This document shows positions 1 through 6,417 of a stretch of 7,328 nucleotides of DNA, piece after piece (position 1 is the first letter of the stretch; every line of letters begins with the position of its first letter). Position numbers and translations under genes: made by a program. The notes below the pieces were generated by a model that saw only the letters and a program-made list of their open reading frames with translations, was not told the origin of the DNA and did no database searches. The DNA is from Rhodobiaceae bacterium (lineage in GTDB: Bacteria; Pseudomonadota; Alphaproteobacteria; Parvibaculales; Parvibaculaceae), in NCBI GenBank assembly GCA_027352645.1, contig DAIEIL010000142.1, forward strand, positions 1 through 7,328, given 5' to 3'.

Positions 1-552
<552 letters not shown>

Positions 553-624
553 GAATTACCGCCGGGTGTTTTCGGGGCCCGGCCGGACGGATGATCGCGC
601 ACGGGGGCAGCCAAATCTGGCCGC

Positions 625-654
625 CTTATAGCCCGGCGAGGGGCCTCGCGACAA
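625..654 (-). promoter_or_regulatory. Candidate sigma-70-type promoter for typA
   Basis: On the minus strand TTGTCG (654-649) is followed after 18 bases by TATAAG (630-625), five of six matching the -10 consensus. It lies between the terminator at 676-713 and the typA start at 552, which would leave a leader of about 65 bases. It is the best promoter-like pair I found in this gap. Its use as a promoter is an inference from sequence only. Confidence 0.5.
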
Positions 655-675
655 GGATTCCTTCGCATTTGCGGC

Positions 676-713
676 AAAACGGGCCCGGCCGCATCATTTC
701 GCAGCCGGACCCG
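676..713 (-). terminator. Rho-independent terminator of the plcP-agt operon
   Basis: The minus-strand transcript would form a 13-bp stem from arms at 713-701 and 692-680, with an 8-base loop and then UUUU (679-676). Eleven pairs are Watson-Crick and two are G-U wobbles. On the plus strand the same two positions become A-C mismatches and no T-run follows, so the signal is specific to the minus strand. It lies about 95 bases past the glycosyltransferase stop and directly behind the stop of a 20-codon open frame (720-782). Confidence 0.85.
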
Positions 714-719
714 CTCCCG

Positions 720-782
720 TCAGCCTTCAGCCTTCTGGCGGTCCAATGTGGCCTTCATGATGGTTGATCCGTGGTTGATCAT
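720..782 (-). CDS. Possible 20-codon peptide ORF at the end of the plcP-agt operon
   Basis: An ATG at 782 opens 20 codons ending in TGA at 720-722, a few bases before the terminator stem. The frame is +1 relative to the upstream glycosyltransferase and lies wholly beyond its stop. There are G-rich bases 9-14 positions before the ATG but no clear Shine-Dalgarno site. In the same frame no ATG, GTG or TTG is seen between this ATG and the next upstream stop. The peptide begins MINHGSTIMK and ends RQKAEG, with no signal peptide or membrane segment. I do not recognise it. It could be a chance frame in GC-rich DNA. Confidence 0.2.
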   Translation of the reverse strand: MINHGSTIMKATLDRQKAEG

Positions 783-807
783 GGCCCCGATCGGCCCCCC
801 GCCGGGC

Positions 808-1968
808 TTATTGACACGCGGCTGCTTCGGTCTCGTCCGTCGAGGCGGCGGCTTCGGGAACTTCCGCGAGTGCCAGATTGCAGAGGAACTGCCGGGTGCA
901 GGCCTCCCACGAGAAATTCATTGCAAACGCGCGGCAGGCGGCGGGGGCTATTCCCAGCGCCTTGCGGCAGGCGGCGCCCAGATCATTGTCGAGGACGCCG
1001 ACCGGCGCGTCGCCGATGACGTCGAGCGGCCCCTGCACCGGATAGGCCGCGACAGGTGTGCCCGACGCCAGCGCCTCGATGAGGACGAGGCCGAACGTGT
1101 CGGTCTTGCTCGGGAAGACGAAGCAATCCGCCGCTGCATAGGCCTTGGCGAGTTCTTCGCCGAAGAGGGCGCCGGCGAAATGCACGTCCGGATGGTGCTT
1201 GCGCAGCGCGTCGAGCCGGGGGCCGTCGCCGACCACCATTTTCGAGCCCGGCAGGTCGAGATCGAGAAAGGCCTCGATGTTCTTTTCGACGGCGACCCGC
1301 CCGACATAGAGATAGACCGGACGCGGAAGGTCCAGATAGTGCTCGCCGGCGAGTTTTGGCCGGGGGCGGAAAAGCTCCGTGTCGACACCACGCGACCAGA
1401 TGACCGGCTTGCCGAAGCCGCGACCCTCCAGTTCGGCCTGAAGCGATGGTGTGGCCACCATCACGCTTGTCGCCCTGGCGTGGAACCAGCGCAGGAAGGC
1501 GTAGCTCCAGCTGAGCGGAAAGCCGGTTCGCGCATAAAGATATTCGCCGAAGCGCGTGTGGAACGACGTCGAGAAGGGAAGGCCGCGCTTTACGCAGTAA
1601 TTGCGCGCTGCAAGGCCGAGCGGTCCCTCGGTGGCGATATGAATGGCATTGGGGTTCGCCTCCTCGATGAGCCGCGCGAGGCGGCGCGCGGGAAAGAGCG
1701 CGAGGCGGATTTCCGGATAGCTCGGCATCGGAAGGGTAGGGAAGCGGTCGGGCGTGATCGAGATGACCTCATGCCCCATCAATTCGAGATTGCGCTTCAA
1801 TTCGCCCAGCGTGCGGACGACGCCGTTCACCTGCGGCGGCGCGGCGTCGGAAACGATGACGAGTTTCAGTTTCGCGGCGTCGCGTCCGAGTGCTGGGTCG
1901 GAGACGCGATAGGCCTTGCGCGACCGGAGGGACCGCTTCAATTCGGCGATGGTGCCGTAGGACCGCAT
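808..1968 (-). CDS. agt: GT4-family glycosyltransferase, Agt-like (probable diacylglycerol glycosyltransferase)
   Basis: A 386-residue protein with the two-domain plan of GT-B glycosyltransferases of family GT4. The N-terminal Rossmann domain starts with KLKLVIVSDAAPPQVNGVV (33-51), whose PPQVNGVV loop is typical of the MgtA/SqdX/PimB-like group. SFHTRF (135-140) and GVDTELFRP (194-202) follow. The C-terminal nucleotide-sugar domain has GRVAVEKN (223-230), VVGDGPR (245-251) and a D-X7-E variant of the EX7E motif (D290 to E298 in DTFGLVLIE). Such enzymes move a hexose or hexuronic acid from a UDP-sugar to a lipid at the inner face of the membrane. In Agrobacterium, Agt makes glucosyl- and glucuronosyl-diacylglycerol under phosphate limitation. 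The ATG at 1968 overlaps the plcP stop as TGATG, which fixes this start despite about 32 residues before the fold begins and points to translational coupling. Substrate and donor are inferred from the neighbour; another lipid acceptor is possible. Confidence 0.85.
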   Translation of the reverse strand: MRSYGTIAELKRSLRSRKAYRVSDPALGRDAAKLKLVIVSDAAPPQVNGVVRTLGELKRNLELMGHEVISITPDRFPTLPMPSYPEIRLALFPARRLARLIEEANPNAIHIATEGPLGLAARNYCVKRGLPFSTSFHTRFGEYLYARTGFPLSWSYAFLRWFHARATSVMVATPSLQAELEGRGFGKPVIWSRGVDTELFRPRPKLAGEHYLDLPRPVYLYVGRVAVEKNIEAFLDLDLPGSKMVVGDGPRLDALRKHHPDVHFAGALFGEELAKAYAAADCFVFPSKTDTFGLVLIEALASGTPVAAYPVQGPLDVIGDAPVGVLDNDLGAACRKALGIAPAACRAFAMNFSWEACTRQFLCNLALAEVPEAAASTDETEAAACQ

Positions 1969-2885
1969 CAGGCCGCGTTCAACACGGCGGAAGCGTCGTC
2001 GTCGACTTCCGTTTCATGCGCCGCGCCGCCATCCTGCTCCCAGGAGAAGCGGTGCCAGGTAACGATGCTCAGAATGCCTTCGTCATCCTCGGTGAGCGCG
2101 GTGCAGCTTTCGACCCAGTCGCCGTCGTTGCAATAGAGCACGCCGTCCATTTCCCGGATTTCGGCATGGTGGATGTGGCCGCAGATCACACCATCGACGC
2201 CGCGCTCGCGGGCCGAGCGCGCGACCGCGACTTCGTAGCTCGAAATATATTCAACCGCGTTCTTGACCCGGTGTTTCAGATAGGACGAGAGCGACCAGTA
2301 GGGCAGGCCGAAAACGCGGCGGATTTCGTGTAGCCAGTTGTTGAGCGCCAGCGCAGCGCCATAGGCGCGGTCGCCCAGATGGGCGAGCCATTTGGCATAT
2401 TTGACGACGCTGTCGAACTGATCGCCATGAATGACGAGGAAGCGGCGTCCATCCGCCGTCTCGTGGATCATTTCGCCGATGACGTCGACGCCGCCGAAAT
2501 TGAGGCCCGTATAGTCGCGCAGCGCTTCGTCGTGATTGCCCGGCACATAGATCACGCTGGCGCCCTTGCGCGCCTTGCGCAGGATTTCCTGCACCACGGC
2601 GTTGTGGGCCGCGGACCAGTACCAGGAGCGCTTCAGCCGCCAGCCGTCGATGATGTCGCCGACGAGATAGATTGTCTCGGCATCGTTGTGGCGCAGGAAA
2701 TCGAGCAGCAGGTCGGCCTTGCAGCCGGGCGTGCCGAGATGGATGTCGGAGAGAAAGAGCGTGCGGTGCTTCTTGCGATGCTTGGGGCGCGGCCCCGTCA
2801 GGCCATCGTCAAGACCGCCGCGCCTTGCGCGCCGGCTCTGGTCGCGCTTGCGGGGAACGCTGGTGTCCGCAGGCAGGTCAGGCAT
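1968..2885 (-). CDS. plcP: PlcP-like metallophosphoesterase (phospholipase C type; LpxH-fold family)
   Basis: A calcineurin-like metallophosphoesterase of the COG2908 group, 305 residues from the ATG at 2885. The metal-site motifs appear in order: SDIHLG (46-51), GDIID (76-80), GNHDE (116-120), HGDQFD (153-158) and GHIHH (236-240). About 40 basic residues precede the core and an acidic tail follows it. The family is often labelled UDP-2,3-diacylglucosamine diphosphatase, but alphaproteobacteria usually use LpxI for that step. The partner gene fits PlcP instead: in Sinorhizobium this enzyme cuts phospholipids to diacylglycerol during phosphate starvation. The start at 2885 was chosen because AGAGGG lies about 8 bases upstream. 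An in-frame ATG at 3008 would give 346 residues; it lacks a ribosome site, although the extra codons look GC3-rich. The stop overlaps the agt start (TGATG). Family is certain; the PlcP role rests on context and the PhoB-like sites upstream. Confidence 0.88.
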   Translation of the reverse strand: MPDLPADTSVPRKRDQSRRARRGGLDDGLTGPRPKHRKKHRTLFLSDIHLGTPGCKADLLLDFLRHNDAETIYLVGDIIDGWRLKRSWYWSAAHNAVVQEILRKARKGASVIYVPGNHDEALRDYTGLNFGGVDVIGEMIHETADGRRFLVIHGDQFDSVVKYAKWLAHLGDRAYGAALALNNWLHEIRRVFGLPYWSLSSYLKHRVKNAVEYISSYEVAVARSARERGVDGVICGHIHHAEIREMDGVLYCNDGDWVESCTALTEDDEGILSIVTWHRFSWEQDGGAAHETEVDDDASAVLNAA

Positions 2886-3125
2886 GAAGGGGCCCTCTTT
2901 CGCCGTACCGAAGGCGAGGGTGGTGCTGAGGCGGTTCCAGGCCGTGTCGAGCAACGTCTTGTCCTTATCGGCTACGTCGACGCGCCACGCCCGGCCAAAC
3001 GCCGACATTCGACTGCGGACCGGATGCGCCCCTGGGGCCGGATTTTGCCGGCGCTCGCCAGCTAGACCGTTAGCCGCTATAAGCGGGGCATCTGAACCGC
3101 TACTGCCCCATATTCGGTGGTAGTC

Positions 3126-3165
3126 GACAAGATATCGTGACGGATTGAAGACGCTTTGATGACAC
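3126..3165 (-). promoter_or_regulatory. Candidate tandem PhoB box (Pho box) upstream of plcP
   Basis: On the minus strand, reading toward plcP, heptamers GTGTCAT (3165-3159), GCGTCTT (3154-3148) and CCGTCAC (3143-3137) recur with exactly 11-base phasing and AT-rich 4-base spacers CAAA, CAAT and GATA. The PhoB consensus is CTGTCAT repeated every 11 bases. Matches are 6/7, 4/7 and 5/7 (6/7 against CTGTCAC), and all three keep the GTC core. A fourth phased heptamer (TCTTGTC, 3132-3126) is a poor match. TATCTT (3134-3129), 13 bases past the second repeat, could be the -10. PhoB control is inferred; the middle repeat is weak. Confidence 0.6.
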
Positions 3166-3181
3166 CTGCGCCGGGGTATCT

Positions 3182-4075
3182 GTGTCGTTACGCCGCTCCT
3201 TTCACATCATCCTGAATCCGATTGCGGGCGCCCGGCGTCCGGCGCTGCTGAATGCCGTCGTTGAAAGGCTGAAACGCAACGGTGCGGAGGTGACGCTCGA
3301 ACGGACCAAGCGCCCGGGCCATGCCACGGAACTTGCCCGACGCGCGGCGGAGCGCGGGCAGGCGGATGTGATCGTTGCGGCGGGCGGCGACGGCACCATC
3401 AACGAGGTGGCGCGAGGACTTCTGGGACAAGGCGTGCCGCTCGCCATCATTCCGCTCGGCACGGCAAATGTTCTCGCCATCGAACTCGGGCTACGTGCCC
3501 GCGCATGCGAAATCGCCGACATGCTTCTCACCGGGCCCGCCCATCTCGTCGGCACGGGCCTTGTCGACGGAGAGATATTTCTGCTCATGGTTGGCATTGG
3601 CTTTGACGGCGTAGTTGTCCACGACATCAACCCGACGCTGAAGAAAATCTGGGGCAAGGGTGCTTTCGTCTGGGCGGGCATCAAGACATGGGCCAAAGGT
3701 CCGGGCCGCGATATTCGCCTCATCGCAGATGGGCGCGAAAAGCGTGCGCAATGGGCCATCGTCGTCAACGGACGCTATTTCGCGGGCCCCTATGTGCTCG
3801 CGCGCGAGGGCGACATCTCGCAGCCGGGGTTGATGCTCTATCTCTTCCGCAATGGGGGGCGCTTTGCGCTGATCCGCTATCTGATCGCGCTGGGCCTCGG
3901 CCGCGTCGCGAAATTGAGCGATGTCGAAATCCTGCCTGTGCGTCAGGTGAGGTTTCTCGAACCCGAAGCCCTTGAGGTCGAGGTCGATGGCGATGCCCGG
4001 GGGTGCTTGCCTCAGACGGTCGAGCAGGGAACGCGCTTTCTGCGCCTCGTCGTGCCCTCGGGCTGGAAAGCCTGA
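3182..4075 (+). CDS. Diacylglycerol kinase family lipid kinase (DagK/YegS type)
   Basis: A 297-residue protein of the diacylglycerol-kinase catalytic family (COG1597). It opens with IILNPIAGARR (9-19), the usual N-terminal NP.AG strand. The nucleotide loop GGDGTINE lies at 68-75, PLGTANVLA at 91-99, GIGFDG at 138-143, and a C-terminal EVDGDA (267-272) stands where relatives have DGE. There is no signal peptide or membrane segment, as expected for a soluble enzyme acting at the inner membrane face. It would phosphorylate diacylglycerol, or a related lipid, to phosphatidic acid using ATP. The start is GTG at 3182, with GGGG about 7 bases upstream; the upstream ATG at 3159 is out of frame. It is divergent from plcP and its stop is 7 bp from the stop of the convergent transglycosylase gene. 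Diacylglycerol as substrate is supported by the neighbouring phospholipase C-type gene but not proven; members of this family also act on other lipids. Confidence 0.9.
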   Translation: MSLRRSFHIILNPIAGARRPALLNAVVERLKRNGAEVTLERTKRPGHATELARRAAERGQADVIVAAGGDGTINEVARGLLGQGVPLAIIPLGTANVLAIELGLRARACEIADMLLTGPAHLVGTGLVDGEIFLLMVGIGFDGVVVHDINPTLKKIWGKGAFVWAGIKTWAKGPGRDIRLIADGREKRAQWAIVVNGRYFAGPYVLAREGDISQPGLMLYLFRNGGRFALIRYLIALGLGRVAKLSDVEILPVRQVRFLEPEALEVEVDGDARGCLPQTVEQGTRFLRLVVPSGWKA

Positions 4076-4082
4076 CCCAACT

Positions 4083-5045
4083 TCAGGGCAGTCTCAGATC
4101 CGTGGAGGCGTCGGCGACAACGGTGTTCGGCGCCGGATCGATGACGCGCGGCGCTGGGCGGTTGCCCTTGGCGGCGGCGTCGGCGGAGAAATCATTGTCG
4201 GCGATGGAGAGACGCAAGCCCACGGTGGCGGATGCGCCTTCGCGCAGATCGTGTTCGGGCTCTGCGTCGAGCACCATGGGTGCCGGGCGCCGCTGCGGTT
4301 CCACGATGGTGACCTCCGCGATGGCAGGGACGCTCGCCGGCTGCTGCTTTTGCGTCGAGGCGAACTCGGCTGCTGCTTCGGCCTTCAGCGCCTGCGTGAG
4401 CGCGACGACGCGGTCGCGCTCATTCGCCCAGATGCGGATGACCTTGGCGAAATAGGGCTTGTTGCGAGCGGCGGATTCCGAATGGTAATTCGCCACCGCC
4501 TTCGGCCACGACTCCGTTTGCTGGTGCAGCTGCTTCAGGAACTTCGCGGCATAGGTAACGTTGGTCAACGGCTCGAAAGCATCATAGAGATCGGTGAATG
4601 CGTCGGGGTGGTAGCGCAGATTGACCTGCATACAGCCCACGTCGATGCTGCGGATGCCTGCGTTGAGAAGGCGCTTCGTGGCGGCTACCGCTTCTCTCTT
4701 CGTGTCGAAATAGAAAGACTGGCCTTCGGCATTGATCGTCCAGGGCCAAGGCCGTGTCTTGCCTGTGTCCGGGTCGCGGCGACCGGTTTCCGCCATGGAA
4801 ACCGAGACAAGCAACGCACGGGGCATCTTGTGTGTCGCCTCGATGGCGATGGCCGCGCGCTCGCAATAGGTCCAGGGCGAGGGGGCGAAAGACGGTTTCG
4901 ACGTGCCGGGGGTAGGCGCGGCGTGGCTGCTCTGGGCATGGGCGGGGGTCGCCACCGAGAGCGCGGCGGCGAGCGCGAGCGCCAATCCGGCCCGGATGGT
5001 TCCGGTCCCGGCGGCGCTTCTGGTCGTACCGTTTTGTCGATGCAT
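4083..5045 (-). CDS. Exported lytic transglycosylase with SLT-like domain
   Basis: A 320-residue exported protein. The N-terminus has basic residues, a hydrophobic Ala/Leu core (19-33) and an AHA-Q type signal peptidase I site near residue 37. The mature part carries an SLT-type lysozyme-like domain (about 58-215). Its probable catalytic glutamate is E86 in SMAETGR, followed by PWPWTINAEG (99-108), GCMQVN (137-142) and ANYHSE (185-190). The PWPWTIN stretch is typical of the alphaproteobacterial branch. Such enzymes cleave the MurNAc-GlcNAc bond of peptidoglycan in the periplasm, forming 1,6-anhydro ends, often to make room for flagella, pili or secretion systems; no such partner gene is nearby. 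Residues 221-320 form a low-complexity Ala/Pro/Asp-rich tail with no domain I can name. The ATG at 5045 was chosen because it gives a complete signal peptide. It is convergent with the lipid kinase, and no intrinsic terminator separates the two. Confidence 0.88.
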   Translation of the reverse strand: MHRQNGTTRSAAGTGTIRAGLALALAAALSVATPAHAQSSHAAPTPGTSKPSFAPSPWTYCERAAIAIEATHKMPRALLVSVSMAETGRRDPDTGKTRPWPWTINAEGQSFYFDTKREAVAATKRLLNAGIRSIDVGCMQVNLRYHPDAFTDLYDAFEPLTNVTYAAKFLKQLHQQTESWPKAVANYHSESAARNKPYFAKVIRIWANERDRVVALTQALKAEAAAEFASTQKQQPASVPAIAEVTIVEPQRRPAPMVLDAEPEHDLREGASATVGLRLSIADNDFSADAAAKGNRPAPRVIDPAPNTVVADASTDLRLP

Positions 5046-5247
5046 TCTGCCCAGCCCCTGCTGTCTCCCGCAAAGGTGCCGCGCGAACGGTAGCGCCTTC
5101 CGGGAATACGAGTACCGCCATATTGCATCGTTCGGTATTAACGAAGCTTTGACGGAGGGCCGAAATTAACCCTGCGACGCTGCGTTCGCTGCATTGCAGC
5201 GGGTCTTTGGGTTGCGACAAATCGCCTTTAAAGACGGCAATTTAGGT
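5046..5247 (-). other. Long upstream region of the lytic transglycosylase gene
   Basis: About 200 bases with no ORF that looks real. It contains a 15-bp perfect dyad (5187-5201, entered separately), a -35-like TTGTCG on the minus strand (5220-5215) without a convincing -10, and a shorter inverted repeat TCGTT-N7-AACGA near 5129-5145. I cannot place the promoter with confidence. A leader of 100 bases or more is likely. Confidence 0.35.
5187..5201. promoter_or_regulatory. Perfect 15-bp palindrome, candidate operator
   Basis: CGCTGCA-T-TGCAGCG is a perfect dyad centred on 5194, about 145 bases upstream of the transglycosylase start. The minus-strand half CGCTGCAATG recurs exactly at 5306-5315 on the plus strand, beside the -10 of the sRNA gene. 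Binding by a shared regulator is an inference. Confidence 0.35.
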
Positions 5248-5271
5248 AAAAAATGCCGCATCAGGCGGCAT
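5248..5271 (-). terminator. Rho-independent terminator downstream of the amidohydrolase
   Basis: On the minus strand ATGCCGC (5271-5265) and GCGGCAT (5259-5253) form a perfect 7-bp stem with a 5-base loop, followed by a T-run (5252-5248). The next gene upstream on this strand is the N-formylglutamate amidohydrolase, which stops at 5447. Its transcript would therefore carry about 175 bases of 3' UTR and pass through the opposite-strand sRNA gene. The plus-strand reading has only a distant, weak T-run. Confidence 0.8.
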
Positions 5272-5293
5272 GATAAATTTTCGATCAAGACCC

Positions 5294-5321
5294 TTGTTTA
5301 TTGTGCGCTGCAATGTATATT
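5294..5321 (+). promoter_or_regulatory. Candidate promoter of the MmgR-like sRNA
   Basis: TTGTTT (5294-5299) and TATATT (5316-5321) are separated by 16 bases. The -10 matches TATAAT at five of six positions; the -35 keeps only TTG. A start near 5326-5331 would put the first sRNA hairpin at the 5' end. An inverted repeat GCAATG-N9-CATTGC (5310-5315 and 5325-5330) brackets the -10 and could be an operator. Confidence 0.6.
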
Positions 5322-5328
5322 GTGCATT

Positions 5329-5421
5329 GCGTCATCGGTTGAGCTTTCTCCTGATGACGTAGCCCTTCCTGGGCGTTTCCTCCCTAAACTTGGGCCCTGG
5401 TTCGCCAGGGCCCCTTTTTTT
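5329..5421 (+). ncRNA. mmgR: Candidate trans-acting small RNA, MmgR / alpha-r8 type
   Basis: A self-contained RNA gene of about 93 nt in a spacer whose flanking genes both lie on the other strand. The predicted order is as follows. A 5' hairpin has stem GTCATC/GATGAC (5331-5336 with 5353-5358) and an inner GAG/CTC. A small hairpin GCCC-TTCCT-GGGC follows (5362-5374). Then comes single-stranded TTTCCTCCCT (5376-5385), then a terminator hairpin with a TTCG loop and seven T's (5392-5421). From memory, the pyrimidine core UUUCCUCCCU is the hallmark of the alpha-r8 family, whose Sinorhizobium member MmgR is about 77 nt, binds Hfq and limits polyhydroxybutyrate storage; order and size fit. The core is an anti-Shine-Dalgarno sequence, so base pairing with ribosome-binding sites is the likely action. 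The 5' end is estimated from the -10. Family membership was recognised by eye and not tested with a covariance model; CcsR-type CU-rich RNAs are an alternative. Confidence 0.72.
5392..5421 (+). terminator. Rho-independent terminator of the sRNA
   Basis: GGGCCCTGG (5392-5400), TTCG loop, CCAGGGCCC (5405-5413), one C, then seven T's (5415-5421): a perfect 9-bp stem with a stabilising tetraloop. The T-run is only on the plus strand. As no plus-strand protein gene lies upstream within a kilobase, it signals a noncoding transcript. Confidence 0.92.
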
Positions 5422-5446
5422 GTCCTGAGCTCTGTGTGCGGGCGGG

Positions 5447-6394
5447 TTAAAGAGCTGCGCGCCGCATCTCGCCGGCAAGGGCCGACCAGTCGAGGTCGGC
5501 GAGGGCCGCGGCGAAGGCCGTCATATCCGCCTTGAGCCTGGCGAGGCCTGCGCCGCGTTCGAGCCGGGCCTCGTCCATATAGAGCGCCCGGTTGATCTCG
5601 ATCTGCAGGGCGTGGAGCCCGACCTGCGGGCGCCCGTAATGCTCTGTGTTGAAGCCGCCCGCATAAGGGTTGTTGCGCGCGACGCGGTAGCCCAGCCGCC
5701 GCAGCAGGCGTTCGGCCTCCTGGGTGATTTCGCTGGCGCAGGATGTGCCGTACCGGTCGCCCAGCACGATGTCGGGGCGGTTGCCGCCCCGATCGTCTTC
5801 ATGGGGCGCGCCGACCGATGGCATGGAATGGCAATCGACGAGCAGGGCCCAGCCGAAGCGCTGGCGGGCATCTTCCAGAAGGTCCCGCAGCGCCTCGTGG
5901 AAGGGCATGTAGAGGGAGCGGATACGCCGCTCGGCTTCCGCGTAGGAAAGCGGTGCGCGATAGATTTCCGTGGAATCGGCAACGATCCGGGCAATGGTGC
6001 CGAGCCCGCCGGCGACCCGGAGGGAGCGCGTGTTCACATGCGGCGGCAAGGGGTCGGCGAACATGGCCGGGTCGAGTTCATAGGGCTCGCGATTTGCGTC
6101 GAGATAGGCGCGGGGAAAACGGGCATGGAGAAGCGGCGCTCCAAGCGCCACAACGCCGCCGAAAACCTCCTCTATGAAGCTGTCTTCCGAGCGGCGGAGC
6201 GTCATGGGGTCGAGATTGGAGGCCGTGACGAAGGCCTCCGTATAGACACGGCCGCTATGGGGCGATGAAAAGACGAAGGGAACGCGCGTCTCGACCGGCT
6301 TTTCCACCGAGATGGGCTGCTCGAACAGCTCCGCATCGTCTGCGACGCGAAGACCCGCCTGATCGTCGTTGCGCTGTTGGGGATTGGTGGCCAT
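5447..6394 (-). CDS. N-formylglutamate amidohydrolase family protein (HutG-like)
   Basis: A 315-residue protein of the N-formylglutamate amidohydrolase family (COG3741), which hydrolyses N-formyl-L-glutamate to formate and glutamate in the cytosol. Conserved blocks are SSPHSG (43-48), DANREPYELDP (99-109), DCHSMP (187-192), NNPYAGGFNTEHYGRP (241-256) and LQIEINRALYMDE (263-275). The His, Asp and Glu residues in these blocks resemble the metal-dependent carboxypeptidase-like site of the family, and all are intact. Length is a little above the usual 260-300, mainly from an N-terminal extension. ATG at 6394 is preferred; an in-frame TTG at 6403 is possible, and neither has a strong ribosome site. 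No hut genes for histidine breakdown are nearby, so the true substrate may be another N-acyl amino acid or formylated peptide product. It is divergent from cpdR, and its transcript ends at the terminator 5248-5271. Confidence 0.88.
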   Translation of the reverse strand: MATNPQQRNDDQAGLRVADDAELFEQPISVEKPVETRVPFVFSSPHSGRVYTEAFVTASNLDPMTLRRSEDSFIEEVFGGVVALGAPLLHARFPRAYLDANREPYELDPAMFADPLPPHVNTRSLRVAGGLGTIARIVADSTEIYRAPLSYAEAERRIRSLYMPFHEALRDLLEDARQRFGWALLVDCHSMPSVGAPHEDDRGGNRPDIVLGDRYGTSCASEITQEAERLLRRLGYRVARNNPYAGGFNTEHYGRPQVGLHALQIEINRALYMDEARLERGAGLARLKADMTAFAAALADLDWSALAGEMRRAAL

Positions 6395-6403
6395 GAGACT
6401 CAA

Positions 6404-6417
6404 GGATATTCACCCGC
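6404..6417. repeat. 14-bp direct repeat, copy 1
   Basis: GGATATTCACCCGC, identical to 6555-6568 and in the same orientation. This copy sits 10 bases upstream of the amidohydrolase ATG, over the place where its ribosome site should be. On the coding strand it reads GCGGGTGAATATCC. Confidence 0.8.

Noticed and set aside
748..2136. Long plus-strand open frame of 462 codons
   Set aside because: It is antisense to the glycosyltransferase and plcP, has no recognisable motif and is Arg/Glu/Ala-rich as expected for shadow frames in GC-rich coding DNA.
1968..2885. LpxH (lipid A biosynthesis) as the role of the phosphoesterase
   Set aside because: The fold is shared, but there is no lpx gene nearby, alphaproteobacteria typically use LpxI, and the coupled Agt-like gene with PhoB-like sites favours PlcP. 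Not excluded without a tree.
3972..5093. Long plus-strand open frame of 373 codons
   Set aside because: It overlaps the end of the lipid kinase and the whole transglycosylase in antisense. The minus-strand protein has a signal peptide and SLT motifs, the plus frame has none.
5392..5414. Terminator hairpin as the end of the amidohydrolase transcript
   Set aside because: The stem is symmetric but on the minus strand it is followed by AAGTTTAGG with no T-run; the T-run is on the plus strand.
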